NCBI GenBank assembly: GCA_002400675.1
Contig: NVQY01000213.1
Span: forward strand, 1 to 6,621
Length of the DNA stretch: 6,621 nt
Reading direction: 5' to 3'
From: Paracoccaceae bacterium
GTDB lineage: Bacteria; Pseudomonadota; Alphaproteobacteria; Rhodobacterales; Rhodobacteraceae
Shown here: positions 1-6,035 of the stretch, in pieces
Position numbering within the stretch: the stretch's first letter is position 1
Layout: the number at the start of each line of letters is the position of its first letter
The notes under the pieces: generated by a model
Databases searched by the model: none
What the model saw: only the letters and a program-made list of their open reading frames with translations
Told to the model about the DNA's origin: nothing
Position numbers and translations under genes: made by a program

Positions 1-541
1 GGATGACCTCAAACGTGACGATTTCCGCCAGTCGATCGCTTTGGTGCCGCAAGATCCGGTGATCTTTGCCACCTCGGCGCGTGAAAACATCCGCTTTGGC
101 CGCCCCGATGCCACCGACGCCGAGGTAGAGGCCGCCGCCGCCGCCGCCGCCGCACATGATTTTATCTCGGCGCTGCCCGAAGGCTACGACAGCTATGTGG
201 GCGAACGCGGTGTGATGTTGTCGGGTGGGCAGAAACAGCGTATCGCCATCGCCCGCGCCATCCTGCGCGACGCGCCGGTGTTGCTGCTGGACGAAGCCAC
301 CAGCGCGCTGGATGCGGAAAGCGAACGCGCGGTGCAGGCCGCCGTGGACAAGCTTAGCGCGGACCGCACCACGCTGATCGTCGCGCACCGTCTGGCGACG
401 GTGAAAAAGGCCGATCGGATCGTGGTTCTGGAACAGGGGCGCATCGTCGCCACCGGCCCGCATGATCAACTGGTGGCCGAGGGCGGTCTCTATGCCCGTT
501 TGGCGCGCTTGCAGTTCACCGATGGTCTGGCCGCCGAGTAG
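1..541 (+). CDS. ABC exporter (ABCB/MsbA-like) ATPase domain, C-terminal part, 5' truncated
   Basis: This is the last 179 codons of a gene that starts before the window; the frame is open from base 2, so the TTG at 41 is not a real start. The visible part is the second two thirds of a nucleotide-binding domain: Q-loop VPQDP from about base 44, ABC signature LSGGQ at 218-232, Walker B VLLLDEA at 278-298 with catalytic Glu at 293-295, D-loop SALD, and H-loop His at 386-388. The Walker A motif and membrane domain lie outside. The GERG residues before LSGGQ and DEATSALD after it are hallmarks of type I exporters whose membrane and ATPase domains are fused (MsbA, HlyB, multidrug half-transporters), acting as inner-membrane dimers. 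The substrate cannot be told. A run of eight alanines lies in the helical subdomain at 131-154. The gene ends with TAG at 539-541, followed by a palindrome that may terminate it. The family call is secure; the export role is inferred from the family. Confidence 0.93.
   Translation, partial: DDLKRDDFRQSIALVPQDPVIFATSARENIRFGRPDATDAEVEAAAAAAAAHDFISALPEGYDSYVGERGVMLSGGQKQRIAIARAILRDAPVLLLDEATSALDAESERAVQAAVDKLSADRTTLIVAHRLATVKKADRIVVLEQGRIVATGPHDQLVAEGGLYARLARLQFTDGLAAE
131..154 (+). repeat. (GCC)7 trinucleotide tract encoding polyalanine
   Basis: Seven consecutive GCC codons followed by GCA encode eight alanines between the Q-loop and the ABC signature of the exporter ATPase. This part of the helical subdomain is often alanine-rich in high G+C exporters, but a pure single-codon run is a simple-sequence tract where slippage would change length in frame. 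Confidence 0.85.
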
Positions 542-566
542 ACCCACCAGCCGCGCGCCAGGGGCC

Positions 567-589
567 AAGAAAATTCGTCGAATTTTCTT
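567..589. terminator. AT-rich perfect palindrome, possible terminator of the ABC exporter gene
   Basis: Two perfect 11-base arms (567-577 and 579-589) flank a single central T at 578. As RNA this would form about 10 bp closed by a three-base GUC loop, or 9 bp with a five-base loop. It starts 25 bases after the exporter stop codon. The 3' arm is U-rich and runs into CCTTGCC, so there is a U-rich tail but no clean U-tract beyond the stem. The AT-richness stands out against the high G+C surroundings. The alternatives are a protein-binding operator for the downstream acyl-CoA synthetase gene or a dispersed intergenic repeat. The symmetry is read directly; the terminator role is inferred. Confidence 0.5.
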
Positions 590-737
590 CCTTGCCTGAC
601 CGTGGTGATTCCGACGAAATCCCGCAGCGTCAAAACGTCCGTGGCGCATTGATTGCCCCTCGTGCCTTGCACCAACCGGGATTAATGATCATCTTGTTCC
701 TCAACGAAAAGAAAACGGCCCGACAACGGGTCTGATA

Positions 738-745
738 GGGGAGGA
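738..745 (+). promoter_or_regulatory. Ribosome binding site that favours the second ATG of the acyl-CoA synthetase
   Basis: GGGGAGGA lies only one base before the ATG at 747 but seven bases before the in-frame ATG at 753. The second spacing is the normal one for a Shine-Dalgarno sequence, so translation more likely begins at 753 (protein MTFAGIEDRD...), two residues shorter than the longest reading frame. Confidence 0.6.
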
Positions 746-752
746 AATGACG

Positions 753-2642
753 ATGACCTTTGCGGGTATCGAAGATCGTGATGCAATTGAGAACGAAATG
801 CCGTGGGAAAAGCGGGACGTTCCGGTCACACTTTACCAGATGCTGTCACGCACGGCGGCGCGGGTTCCGGACAATAATGCGGTAAGTTACCAGATATTCT
901 CGGGACCGCAGGACAAGGCCGAGACCCTGAGTTGGTCGCAACTGCTGGGCAAAACCTGTCAGGTCGCCAACATGCTGCGCGGGATGGGGATCGGCGAAAA
1001 CGATGTGGTTGCCTACATCCTGCCCAACTGCAACGAAACCATTCTGGCCCTGCTGGGCGGGGCCATTGCCGGCATCGTCAACCCGATCAACCCGCTGTTG
1101 GAACCTGAACAGATCGCCTCGATCCTGCGCGAAACCAACGCCAAGGTGGTGGTGACCCTGCGCCCGTTCCCCAAAACCGACGTGGCCGAAAAGACCGCCG
1201 AGGCTGTGCGCCACGCGCCCAACGTCAACACGGTTCTCGAAGTGGACCTGAACCGCTATCTGACCCCGCCCAAATCGTGGATCGTGCCCCTCGTGCGCCC
1301 CAAGATGGACAACAAATCCGGGCTGGCCCATGCGGATTACAAGAGCTTTCACAAGGAAATGGCCCGCCACCCCACCACGCTTAGCTTTGCGGATTCGACC
1401 CAAGATCGGGTTGCCTGTTACTTTCACACCGGCGGCACCACCGGCATGCCCAAGGTGGCACAGCACACCTATTCCGGCCTGATCTACAATGGCTGGATCG
1501 GGGATACCCTGCTTTATTCCGAAGACGACAACATCATGTGCCCGCTGCCGCTGTTCCATGTTTTTGCCGTGCATGTGATCCTGATGGCGGCGATTGCCAG
1601 TGGCGCGCATGTGGTGTTCCCCACCCCGCAAGGCTATCGCGGCGAAGGCGTGTTCGACAATTTCTGGAAGCTGATCGAACGCTGGAACATCACCTTTATG
1701 ATCACCGTACCGACGGCCATTTCCGCGCTGATGCAGCGCCCGGTTGATGCCGATATCAGCAGCATAAAAACCGCATTTTCCGGGTCTGCTCCGTTGCCGG
1801 TCGAACTGTTCAAGCGCTTTGAAAAAGCTACCGGCGTGACCATCGTCGAAGGGTACGGCCTGACCGAAGCCACCTGTCTTGTGTCCTGCAACCCGGTGGA
1901 CGGGGAAAAGAAGATCGGCTCGATCGGCATCACCTTTCCCTATACGGATGTGAAAATCTTCAAAGGCACGCCGGATGGCCCGATAGAGGCCGACGTGGAT
2001 GAGATCGGCGAAATCTGCATCTCGAACCCCGGCGTATATGCCGGCCACACCTATACCGAGGCGGCCAAGAACGAGGACCTGTTCTACCGCGACAAATACC
2101 TGCGCACCGGCGATCTGGGGCGGTTCGACAGTGACGAATATCTGTGGATCACCGGACGTGCCAAGGACCTGATCATTCGCGGCGGCCACAACATCGACCC
2201 CGCCGAGATCGAAGAAGCCCTGCTGGGCCACGAAGCGGTTGCCTTTGCCGGGGCCATCGGCCAGCCGGACGCGCATGCGGGCGAATTGCCCTGCGCCTTT
2301 GTCGAACTGGTGGCCGGGGCCAGCGTCACGCCCGAAGAGCTGCTGGAATACTGCCGCGTGCACGTGCACGAACGCGCCGCCCACCCCAAGCATATGGCCA
2401 TCTTGGATGAACTGCCCAAGACCGCCGTCGGCAAAGTGTTCAAGCCCGAACTGCGCAAACAGGCCATCACCCGCGTCTATAACGCGGCCTTGGAAAAGGC
2501 CGAAGTGCAGGCCCGCGTCGCCAAGGTGATCGACGACAAAACCCGCGGGTTGGTCGCCCAATTGCGCCGCAACGGGGCGGACGAGGCAGAGGTGGCCAAG
2601 GTGCTGGGTGGCTTCACCCGCCCCTGGGAATGGGCGGATTGA
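753..2642 (+). CDS. AMP-forming acyl-CoA synthetase (long-form AMP-binding protein)
   Basis: Adenylate-forming enzyme of the ANL superfamily. It activates a carboxylic or fatty acid with ATP to an acyl-adenylate and transfers the acyl group to CoA, probably in the cytoplasm. Residues are numbered from the ATG at 747. The phosphate loop HTGGTTGMPK is at 227-236, the adenine/Mg motif GYGLTE at 369-374, YLRTGD at 451-456 with the ribose-binding Asp, the hinge GRAKDLIIRGG at 470-480, and the C-terminal PKTAVGK at 557-563 whose last Lys is the expected adenylation lysine. All core motifs are intact. At about 630 residues it is longer than typical acetyl/medium-chain ligases of 500-570, with an extra 60-residue tail after the catalytic Lys. 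This resembles a family of about 630-residue proteins annotated only as acyl-CoA synthetase or AMP-binding protein. Substrate chain length cannot be read from sequence. The start at 753 is chosen from ribosome-site spacing; 747 is the alternative. It overlaps the hydrolase gene downstream, implying one transcript. Confidence 0.93.
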   Translation: MTFAGIEDRDAIENEMPWEKRDVPVTLYQMLSRTAARVPDNNAVSYQIFSGPQDKAETLSWSQLLGKTCQVANMLRGMGIGENDVVAYILPNCNETILALLGGAIAGIVNPINPLLEPEQIASILRETNAKVVVTLRPFPKTDVAEKTAEAVRHAPNVNTVLEVDLNRYLTPPKSWIVPLVRPKMDNKSGLAHADYKSFHKEMARHPTTLSFADSTQDRVACYFHTGGTTGMPKVAQHTYSGLIYNGWIGDTLLYSEDDNIMCPLPLFHVFAVHVILMAAIASGAHVVFPTPQGYRGEGVFDNFWKLIERWNITFMITVPTAISALMQRPVDADISSIKTAFSGSAPLPVELFKRFEKATGVTIVEGYGLTEATCLVSCNPVDGEKKIGSIGITFPYTDVKIFKGTPDGPIEADVDEIGEICISNPGVYAGHTYTEAAKNEDLFYRDKYLRTGDLGRFDSDEYLWITGRAKDLIIRGGHNIDPAEIEEALLGHEAVAFAGAIGQPDAHAGELPCAFVELVAGASVTPEELLEYCRVHVHERAAHPKHMAILDELPKTAVGKVFKPELRKQAITRVYNAALEKAEVQARVAKVIDDKTRGLVAQLRRNGADEAEVAKVLGGFTRPWEWAD

Positions 2643-3583
2643 GCGACCCGCGTAGCCTCGCTGATTACCAACGTCTGATCGACGGCGAAACGTGGGACTT
2701 TATCCGCGCAACCGGCGACTCTTACCCCGAGGACGCGGTGGTGTTGGACATTGCCGGCCAAAGGCGGGTTTACGACGCTATGTGCCGGGCGTTCCATCAG
2801 GACTATCCCGCCGGTGTCACCGCGCAGGACCGGATCGGTGATGGCGTGCCCGTGCGGGTCTATACCGCCGGGCAGCCAACCCGCAGCGTGGTCTTTTTCC
2901 ACGGCGGAGGCTTCGTGGTCGGCGGCCTGCAAAGCCATGACGATGTCTGCGCCGAGATTTGCGCCCAGACCGGATATCGCGTGGTTTCGGTAGATTACCG
3001 GCTGGCCCCGGAACACAAACACCCGGCGGCGTTTGACGACGCGTGGACCGCGACCCAATGGGCGGCGCGCGAATACGGCGATGCTCTGGTTTTGGTTGGG
3101 GACAGCGCCGGGGGCAATCTGGCCGCTGCGGTCGCGCACCATGCGCGGGGGCGGTTGGCGGGCGTGTTGGGGCAGGTTCTGATCTATCCCGGTCTGGGGG
3201 GCGACATGGGGCAGGGGTCGTATCAGGAAAACGCCCACGCGCCGCTTTTGACGCTTGCGGATATTCTGTTTTACCGTGACATCCGCCTTGCGGGCGATGA
3301 ACCGGCGGGTGATCCGACCTATGCGCCCCTATGGGACAGTGATTTCACCGGCCTGCCGCCGAGTGTCATAGTCACCGCCGATTGCGACCCGGTCCGCGAC
3401 GACGGGCGCGACTACCGCGACCAGCTGATCGCCGCCGGAGTGCCAGTGGTCTGGATCAACGAACCGGGACTGGTGCACGGCTATCTGCGCGCCCGCACCA
3501 ATGCCGCTCGTGCGCGCGCCAGTTTCGAACGGATAACCGTGGCAATAGAGGCCCTGGGGCAGGGGCTTTGGCCCTATGGGTAA
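2630..3583 (+). CDS. Alpha/beta hydrolase, HSL (hormone-sensitive lipase) family esterase
   Basis: A 317-residue serine hydrolase that probably cleaves carboxylic esters of short or medium chains. The oxyanion motif HGGGF is at residues 91-95, the nucleophile elbow GDSAGG at 157-162 with Ser159, the acidic residue in DCDPVRDD is most likely Asp253, and the catalytic His is His283 in LVHGY. VDYRLAPEH at 121-129 is another family signature. The triad is complete and the length is normal for the family. There is no signal peptide, so it is cytoplasmic. The ATG at 2630 overlaps the last 13 bases of the acyl-CoA synthetase gene and has only a weak GGGAA ahead of it, which fits translational coupling. 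An in-frame TTG at 2639 is the alternative start. The pairing suggests the esterase releases an acid that the ligase then activates, or recycles an ester in the same route; that is inference. The substrate is unknown. Confidence 0.93.
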   Translation: MGGLSDPRSLADYQRLIDGETWDFIRATGDSYPEDAVVLDIAGQRRVYDAMCRAFHQDYPAGVTAQDRIGDGVPVRVYTAGQPTRSVVFFHGGGFVVGGLQSHDDVCAEICAQTGYRVVSVDYRLAPEHKHPAAFDDAWTATQWAAREYGDALVLVGDSAGGNLAAAVAHHARGRLAGVLGQVLIYPGLGGDMGQGSYQENAHAPLLTLADILFYRDIRLAGDEPAGDPTYAPLWDSDFTGLPPSVIVTADCDPVRDDGRDYRDQLIAAGVPVVWINEPGLVHGYLRARTNAARARASFERITVAIEALGQGLWPYG

Positions 3584-3600
3584 CGTCCTCGCGTAACGAC
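3584..3600. other. Convergent gene junction, 17 bases
   Basis: The stop codons of the hydrolase (+) and the permease (-) face each other across 17 bases. No hairpin with a U-tract fits in the gap, so transcripts from the two sides probably run into the ends of the opposing genes. Confidence 0.6.
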
Positions 3601-4974
3601 TTATTCGCCGTCATGTGGTGCCGCGCCATCCATATTCATGCCCCCGGATTCCATTTCGTCCATGTCCATGTGCATCTGGCCGTCAGGATCGGTATGGGTG
3701 GTCATGAACAGCCTTTGCGCGATCAGGATCGCCAGAAACCCAAGCAGAGACACAATCAGAACCAATTTGTCGCTCTGGAATTTCAGGATCAGAAAGGCCC
3801 CCAGAATGACCACATCCAGCCCGATGGCGATCAGCGGCACAAGCGGTGATGATTTGGTCTCTTTCAACAGATAGCGGAACAGGCCCCAGTGGATCACGAT
3901 ATCCATCAGCAGATAAAAGATCGCGCCGATTGAGGCGATGCGGGTCAGATCGAACAGCACCGTCAGGATCATCGCCAGCCCCACGGTCAACACGAGCGCC
4001 GGGTTTTTCACCCCGGCATAAAGGCGCGGCAACTGTTTCATGTTTGAGAGCATCGCCAGCATACGCGAGGCGGAAAACACGCTGGCGATCAGGCCAGACA
4101 CGGTGGCGATGATGGCCAGCAAAACGGTGAACACCAGCCCCCAGTCGCCAAAGGCCGGGCGGGCGGCGGCGGCAAGGGAATAATCCTTGGCGGCGATAAT
4201 TTCCTCCACGCTCAGGCTGGAGGCCACCGAAAACGCCAGCAACGTGTAAAGCACAGTGCAAATGATGATCGACGCGATGATAGAGCGGCCCAGATTGCGG
4301 TGCGGATCAACAATATCGCCCCCCTGATTGGTGATGGTGGTAAACCCCTTGAAGGCCAGAATCGACAGGGCAAGGGCGGCGACAAAGTTGAAACTGCCCC
4401 CGGTTGTGGCCCCGGTTCCAGCGCGCGCCCAGATCTCGCCCGGTGTCAGCGGTGAAAATGCCAGACCTACCAGCGCCAGAATGGCAATCCCGGCAATTTT
4501 CAGAACGGCCGTCAGGTTGGCGGTACGCTCGATCGTCTTGTTGCCGGAAATGTTGATGAGGTAGGCCACTGCGATCAACAGAACGCCCAGAACCGGCACC
4601 AGAATGGCGGTGTTTTCCACCTTGAACAGGCGCAAGGTGTAAGATCCAAAAGTGCGCGCCACCAGACTTTCGGCAATCACCATGGATACATACATCAGCA
4701 ATGAAAACGTCCCGGCCACCGTGCCGGGGCCGTAAGACTTGCGCAGGAACATCGCCACCCCACCTGAGGACGGATAGGCGTTGGAAAACTTGACGTAGGA
4801 ATAGGCGGAAAAGCTGACCACAACCGCTCCGGCCAGAAAGGCCAGCGGAAACATGCCTCCGACCAGTTCGGCAATCTGCCCCATGAGGACAAAAATGCCG
4901 GCCCCGATCATTACGCCCGTGCCCAACGATATGGATCCGGCCAGCGAAAGTTTTGTTGCAGGGCTTTGTCGCAT
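3601..4974 (-). CDS. APC-superfamily amino-acid-type permease with Met/His-rich C-terminal tail
   Basis: A 457-residue inner-membrane transporter. I count about twelve hydrophobic helices, near residues 10-30, 40-60, 85-107, 122-142, 155-173, 196-213, 230-252, 278-300, 325-341, 346-370, 378-398 and 403-421. The first contains GTGVMIGAGIF, the broken-helix substrate site typical of the amino acid-polyamine-organocation family (COG0531-like). It probably imports or exchanges an amino acid or amine; the substrate is not readable. Residues 425-457 form a hydrophilic tail rich in Met, His and acidic residues that is not a usual part of the family; with twelve helices it should be cytoplasmic. The start is supported by AAAGGA (4981-4986 on the opposite strand) six bases before ATG. 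It is convergent with the hydrolase gene, 17 bases apart, and lies 113 bases downstream of the phosphatase gene on the same strand. The stop is TAA at 3601-3603. Confidence 0.9.
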   Translation of the reverse strand: MRQSPATKLSLAGSISLGTGVMIGAGIFVLMGQIAELVGGMFPLAFLAGAVVVSFSAYSYVKFSNAYPSSGGVAMFLRKSYGPGTVAGTFSLLMYVSMVIAESLVARTFGSYTLRLFKVENTAILVPVLGVLLIAVAYLINISGNKTIERTANLTAVLKIAGIAILALVGLAFSPLTPGEIWARAGTGATTGGSFNFVAALALSILAFKGFTTITNQGGDIVDPHRNLGRSIIASIIICTVLYTLLAFSVASSLSVEEIIAAKDYSLAAAARPAFGDWGLVFTVLLAIIATVSGLIASVFSASRMLAMLSNMKQLPRLYAGVKNPALVLTVGLAMILTVLFDLTRIASIGAIFYLLMDIVIHWGLFRYLLKETKSSPLVPLIAIGLDVVILGAFLILKFQSDKLVLIVSLLGFLAILIAQRLFMTTHTDPDGQMHMDMDEMESGGMNMDGAAPHDGE

Positions 4975-5027
4975 GTGCTGTCCTTTGTGACATCAGCCAT
5001 GAGGGCCACCACTGACGCGTGACAGCT

Positions 5028-5056
5028 AACATGGAAATTGCCCGTGGGCCGTTCAA
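5028..5056 (-). promoter_or_regulatory. Weak candidate sigma70 promoter for the permease
   Basis: Read on the - strand, TTGAAC (5051-5056) and CATGTT (5028-5033) are separated by exactly 17 bases, about 54 bases ahead of the permease ATG. The -35 hexamer is fair (TTGA matches) but the -10 matches only three of six consensus bases. The gap of 113 bases to the phosphatase gene gives room for separate transcription. The rest of the gap holds a TCCCGGGA palindrome at 5059-5066 and a GTGA/TCAC short stem at 5070-5081 and no clear terminator. Confidence 0.22.
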
Positions 5057-5087
5057 ATTCCCGGGACCGGTGAAAAGTCACACTGGC

Positions 5088-5924
5088 CTAGCTTAGAAAC
5101 GATCCGGCTCTCATGGTCTCTGGCACACGTGCTCCCAGCCGTGAAAGGATCGTCGGGGCAAGCTGTAGCTGGTCAATCAGCGTGTCCTCTGCCGGGCCTT
5201 TTGCCGGGCCAAAGTAATACAGCGCCGAATCCTGCTGCAATTCAGCGCGCCCGCCATGATGCCCGCGATCATCCTGCCCATGGTCGGCGGTAACAATCAC
5301 CTCGTAGCCTGCGGCGCGCCACTTTGGAATGAAAGGTGCCAGCATCTCGTCCATCACATGACAGGCGTGATCCATCTGGGGTGAGTCGTGAAAGAACCGA
5401 TGCCCCATGCTGTCGAGCGTACAGGTGTGCAGAACGCCATAATTCAGGCCAAAGCGCTGGCACAGATTGGTCAGCGAGGCAAACAGGTCCAGATCGCAAG
5501 GCGTCATCTGATTGTCCTTGCCTGCGGCTGTCATGGTGTGGAACCGGCCATGGCAGATGGTCTTGCTGTCCGGTTCGTCATACTCGATATCGCGCGCCAG
5601 ATCGAACGGGTGACGGTTGAAAAACTCGGACCAGAACGAATGGGTCACGGCCCCGGTGATGCCGCCGCCCTTGCGGACCTCGGAAAACACATCCGGCTGG
5701 CTCAGCCGGAACACGTTGCCATTGCCGGTACAGCCATGTTCCGCAGGCGACACGCCAGTATGGATCGAGGCATAGCAACTGGCGGAAATCGACGGCAAAA
5801 CCGAGCGGATTTTCCAAACCCGAGCATCCCCACTGTCCACCCAACCTTCAAGATTACCGAACAGCCGGCGAAAATTGCGCCACGGCACACCGTCCAGAAT
5901 GATCAGTAACAGTTTGTTGTCCAT
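5088..5924 (-). CDS. Alkaline phosphatase superfamily phosphodiesterase/phosphatase (NPP type)
   Basis: A 278-residue metal-dependent phosphoester hydrolase of the alkaline phosphatase superfamily, closest in motif layout to nucleotide pyrophosphatase/phosphodiesterases. The expected two-metal site is complete: Asp11 in LIILDG, Asp171 and His175 in LDSMGH, Asp214 and His215 in ADHG, and a His in GHHGG (His222 or His223). Aligning VLPSISASCYASIHTG with the NPP consensus PT.T.PN...S..TG puts Ser45 at the position of the usual Thr nucleophile. SPAEHG at 59-64 matches the following family motif. There is no signal peptide, so it should act in the cytoplasm, unlike many secreted relatives. It is short for the family (often 300-450), but both ends look natural. 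The start is supported by GGGAG at 5934-5938, nine bases ahead of ATG. It lies 111 bases downstream of an ABC ATPase gene on the same strand, with a large inverted repeat between. The substrate is unknown; nucleotides, phosphodiesters or phosphonoacetate-like compounds are all possible. Confidence 0.85.
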   Translation of the reverse strand: MDNKLLLIILDGVPWRNFRRLFGNLEGWVDSGDARVWKIRSVLPSISASCYASIHTGVSPAEHGCTGNGNVFRLSQPDVFSEVRKGGGITGAVTHSFWSEFFNRHPFDLARDIEYDEPDSKTICHGRFHTMTAAGKDNQMTPCDLDLFASLTNLCQRFGLNYGVLHTCTLDSMGHRFFHDSPQMDHACHVMDEMLAPFIPKWRAAGYEVIVTADHGQDDRGHHGGRAELQQDSALYYFGPAKGPAEDTLIDQLQLAPTILSRLGARVPETMRAGSFLS

Positions 5925-5939
5925 AGTTCTGCGCTCCCG

Positions 5940-6023
5940 GCTTCTTCTTGTTCCAAATACTCAAATTTCATCGTCGCCCCAAGTGGCGGGGTTCAGATTT
6001 GAGTATTTATGACAAGAAGAAGC
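5940..6023. repeat. 84-base imperfect inverted repeat (two inverted 30-base units with a GC hairpin between)
   Basis: Outer arms 5940-5951 and 6012-6023 are perfectly complementary over 12 bases (GCTTCTTCTTGT / ACAAGAAGAAGC). After a 3x3 internal loop a second perfect 12-bp stem pairs 5955-5966 with 5997-6008 (AAATACTCAAAT / ATTTGAGTATTT). The centre has CCCC at 5977-5980 facing GGGG at 5988-5991, or alternatively CGCC facing GGCG. It lies 12 bases after the ABC ATPase stop codon and directly abuts the ribosome binding site of the phosphatase gene (5934-5938). As RNA it would be a long hairpin that could end or process the ABC transcript, protect its 3' end, or affect phosphatase translation. 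There is no U-tract, so it is not a standard intrinsic terminator. I have an impression that ATTTGAGTATTT...AAGAAGAAG units recur between genes in Rhodobacterales, but could not check. Confidence 0.8.
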
Positions 6024-6035
6024 TGCAAGAGGCAA

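Larger units (their letters stand above)
542..746. other. Intergenic region between ABC exporter and acyl-CoA synthetase genes
   Basis: About 205 non-coding bases. Besides the palindrome at 567-589 it holds an ATGATCAT self-complementary octamer at 685-692 and a small potential hairpin at 717-732 (arms GGCCCG and CGGGTC, loop ACAA) just before the ribosome binding site of the next gene. I see no convincing sigma70 promoter: TTGCAC at 667-672 is the best -35-like hexamer but has no good -10 at the right distance. The promoter of the acyl-CoA synthetase gene should lie here, since the palindrome separates it from the exporter gene. Confidence 0.6.

Noticed and set aside
685..692. ATGATCAT octamer as a regulator operator
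   Set aside because: An eight-base self-complementary word alone is not enough, and no known operator consensus of fatty-acid regulators was recognised around it.
667..695. Possible sigma70 promoter for the ligase (TTGCAC with CATCTT 17 bases later)
   Set aside because: Only three of six -10 positions match and the extended context is not supportive; too weak to list as a promoter.
717..732. Six-base-pair hairpin with ACAA loop just before the ligase ribosome site
   Set aside because: Too short and common in high G+C DNA to claim as a riboswitch or attenuator; no alternative pairing with the ribosome site was seen.
846..2561. A 571-codon open frame on the - strand across the acyl-CoA synthetase gene
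   Set aside because: It is fully antisense to a gene with all family motifs. Its translation is low-complexity and rich in Gly, His, Phe and Val with no recognisable domain. Long antisense frames are common in high G+C genes with strong third-position bias.
2477..3238. A 253-codon - strand frame overlapping the ligase end and the hydrolase
   Set aside because: Antisense to the hydrolase with its intact catalytic motifs; no ribosome site or family resemblance.
3382..3849. A 155-codon + strand frame running across the convergent junction
   Set aside because: It overlaps the hydrolase end and the antisense permease end, and its sequence is simply their shadow.
4307..5056. A 249-codon - strand frame beside the permease frame
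   Set aside because: Same-strand shadow of the permease in another frame; its translation is rich in Arg, Gly and His without membrane helices, while the permease frame has clear helices and a good ribosome site.
5059..5081. TCCCGGGA palindrome and GTGA/TCAC stem after the phosphatase stop as a terminator
   Set aside because: Stems are only four base pairs and no U-tract follows; not convincing.
5388..5909. A 173-codon + strand frame opposite the phosphatase gene
   Set aside because: The phosphatase frame carries the full metal-site motifs; the opposite frame shows none.
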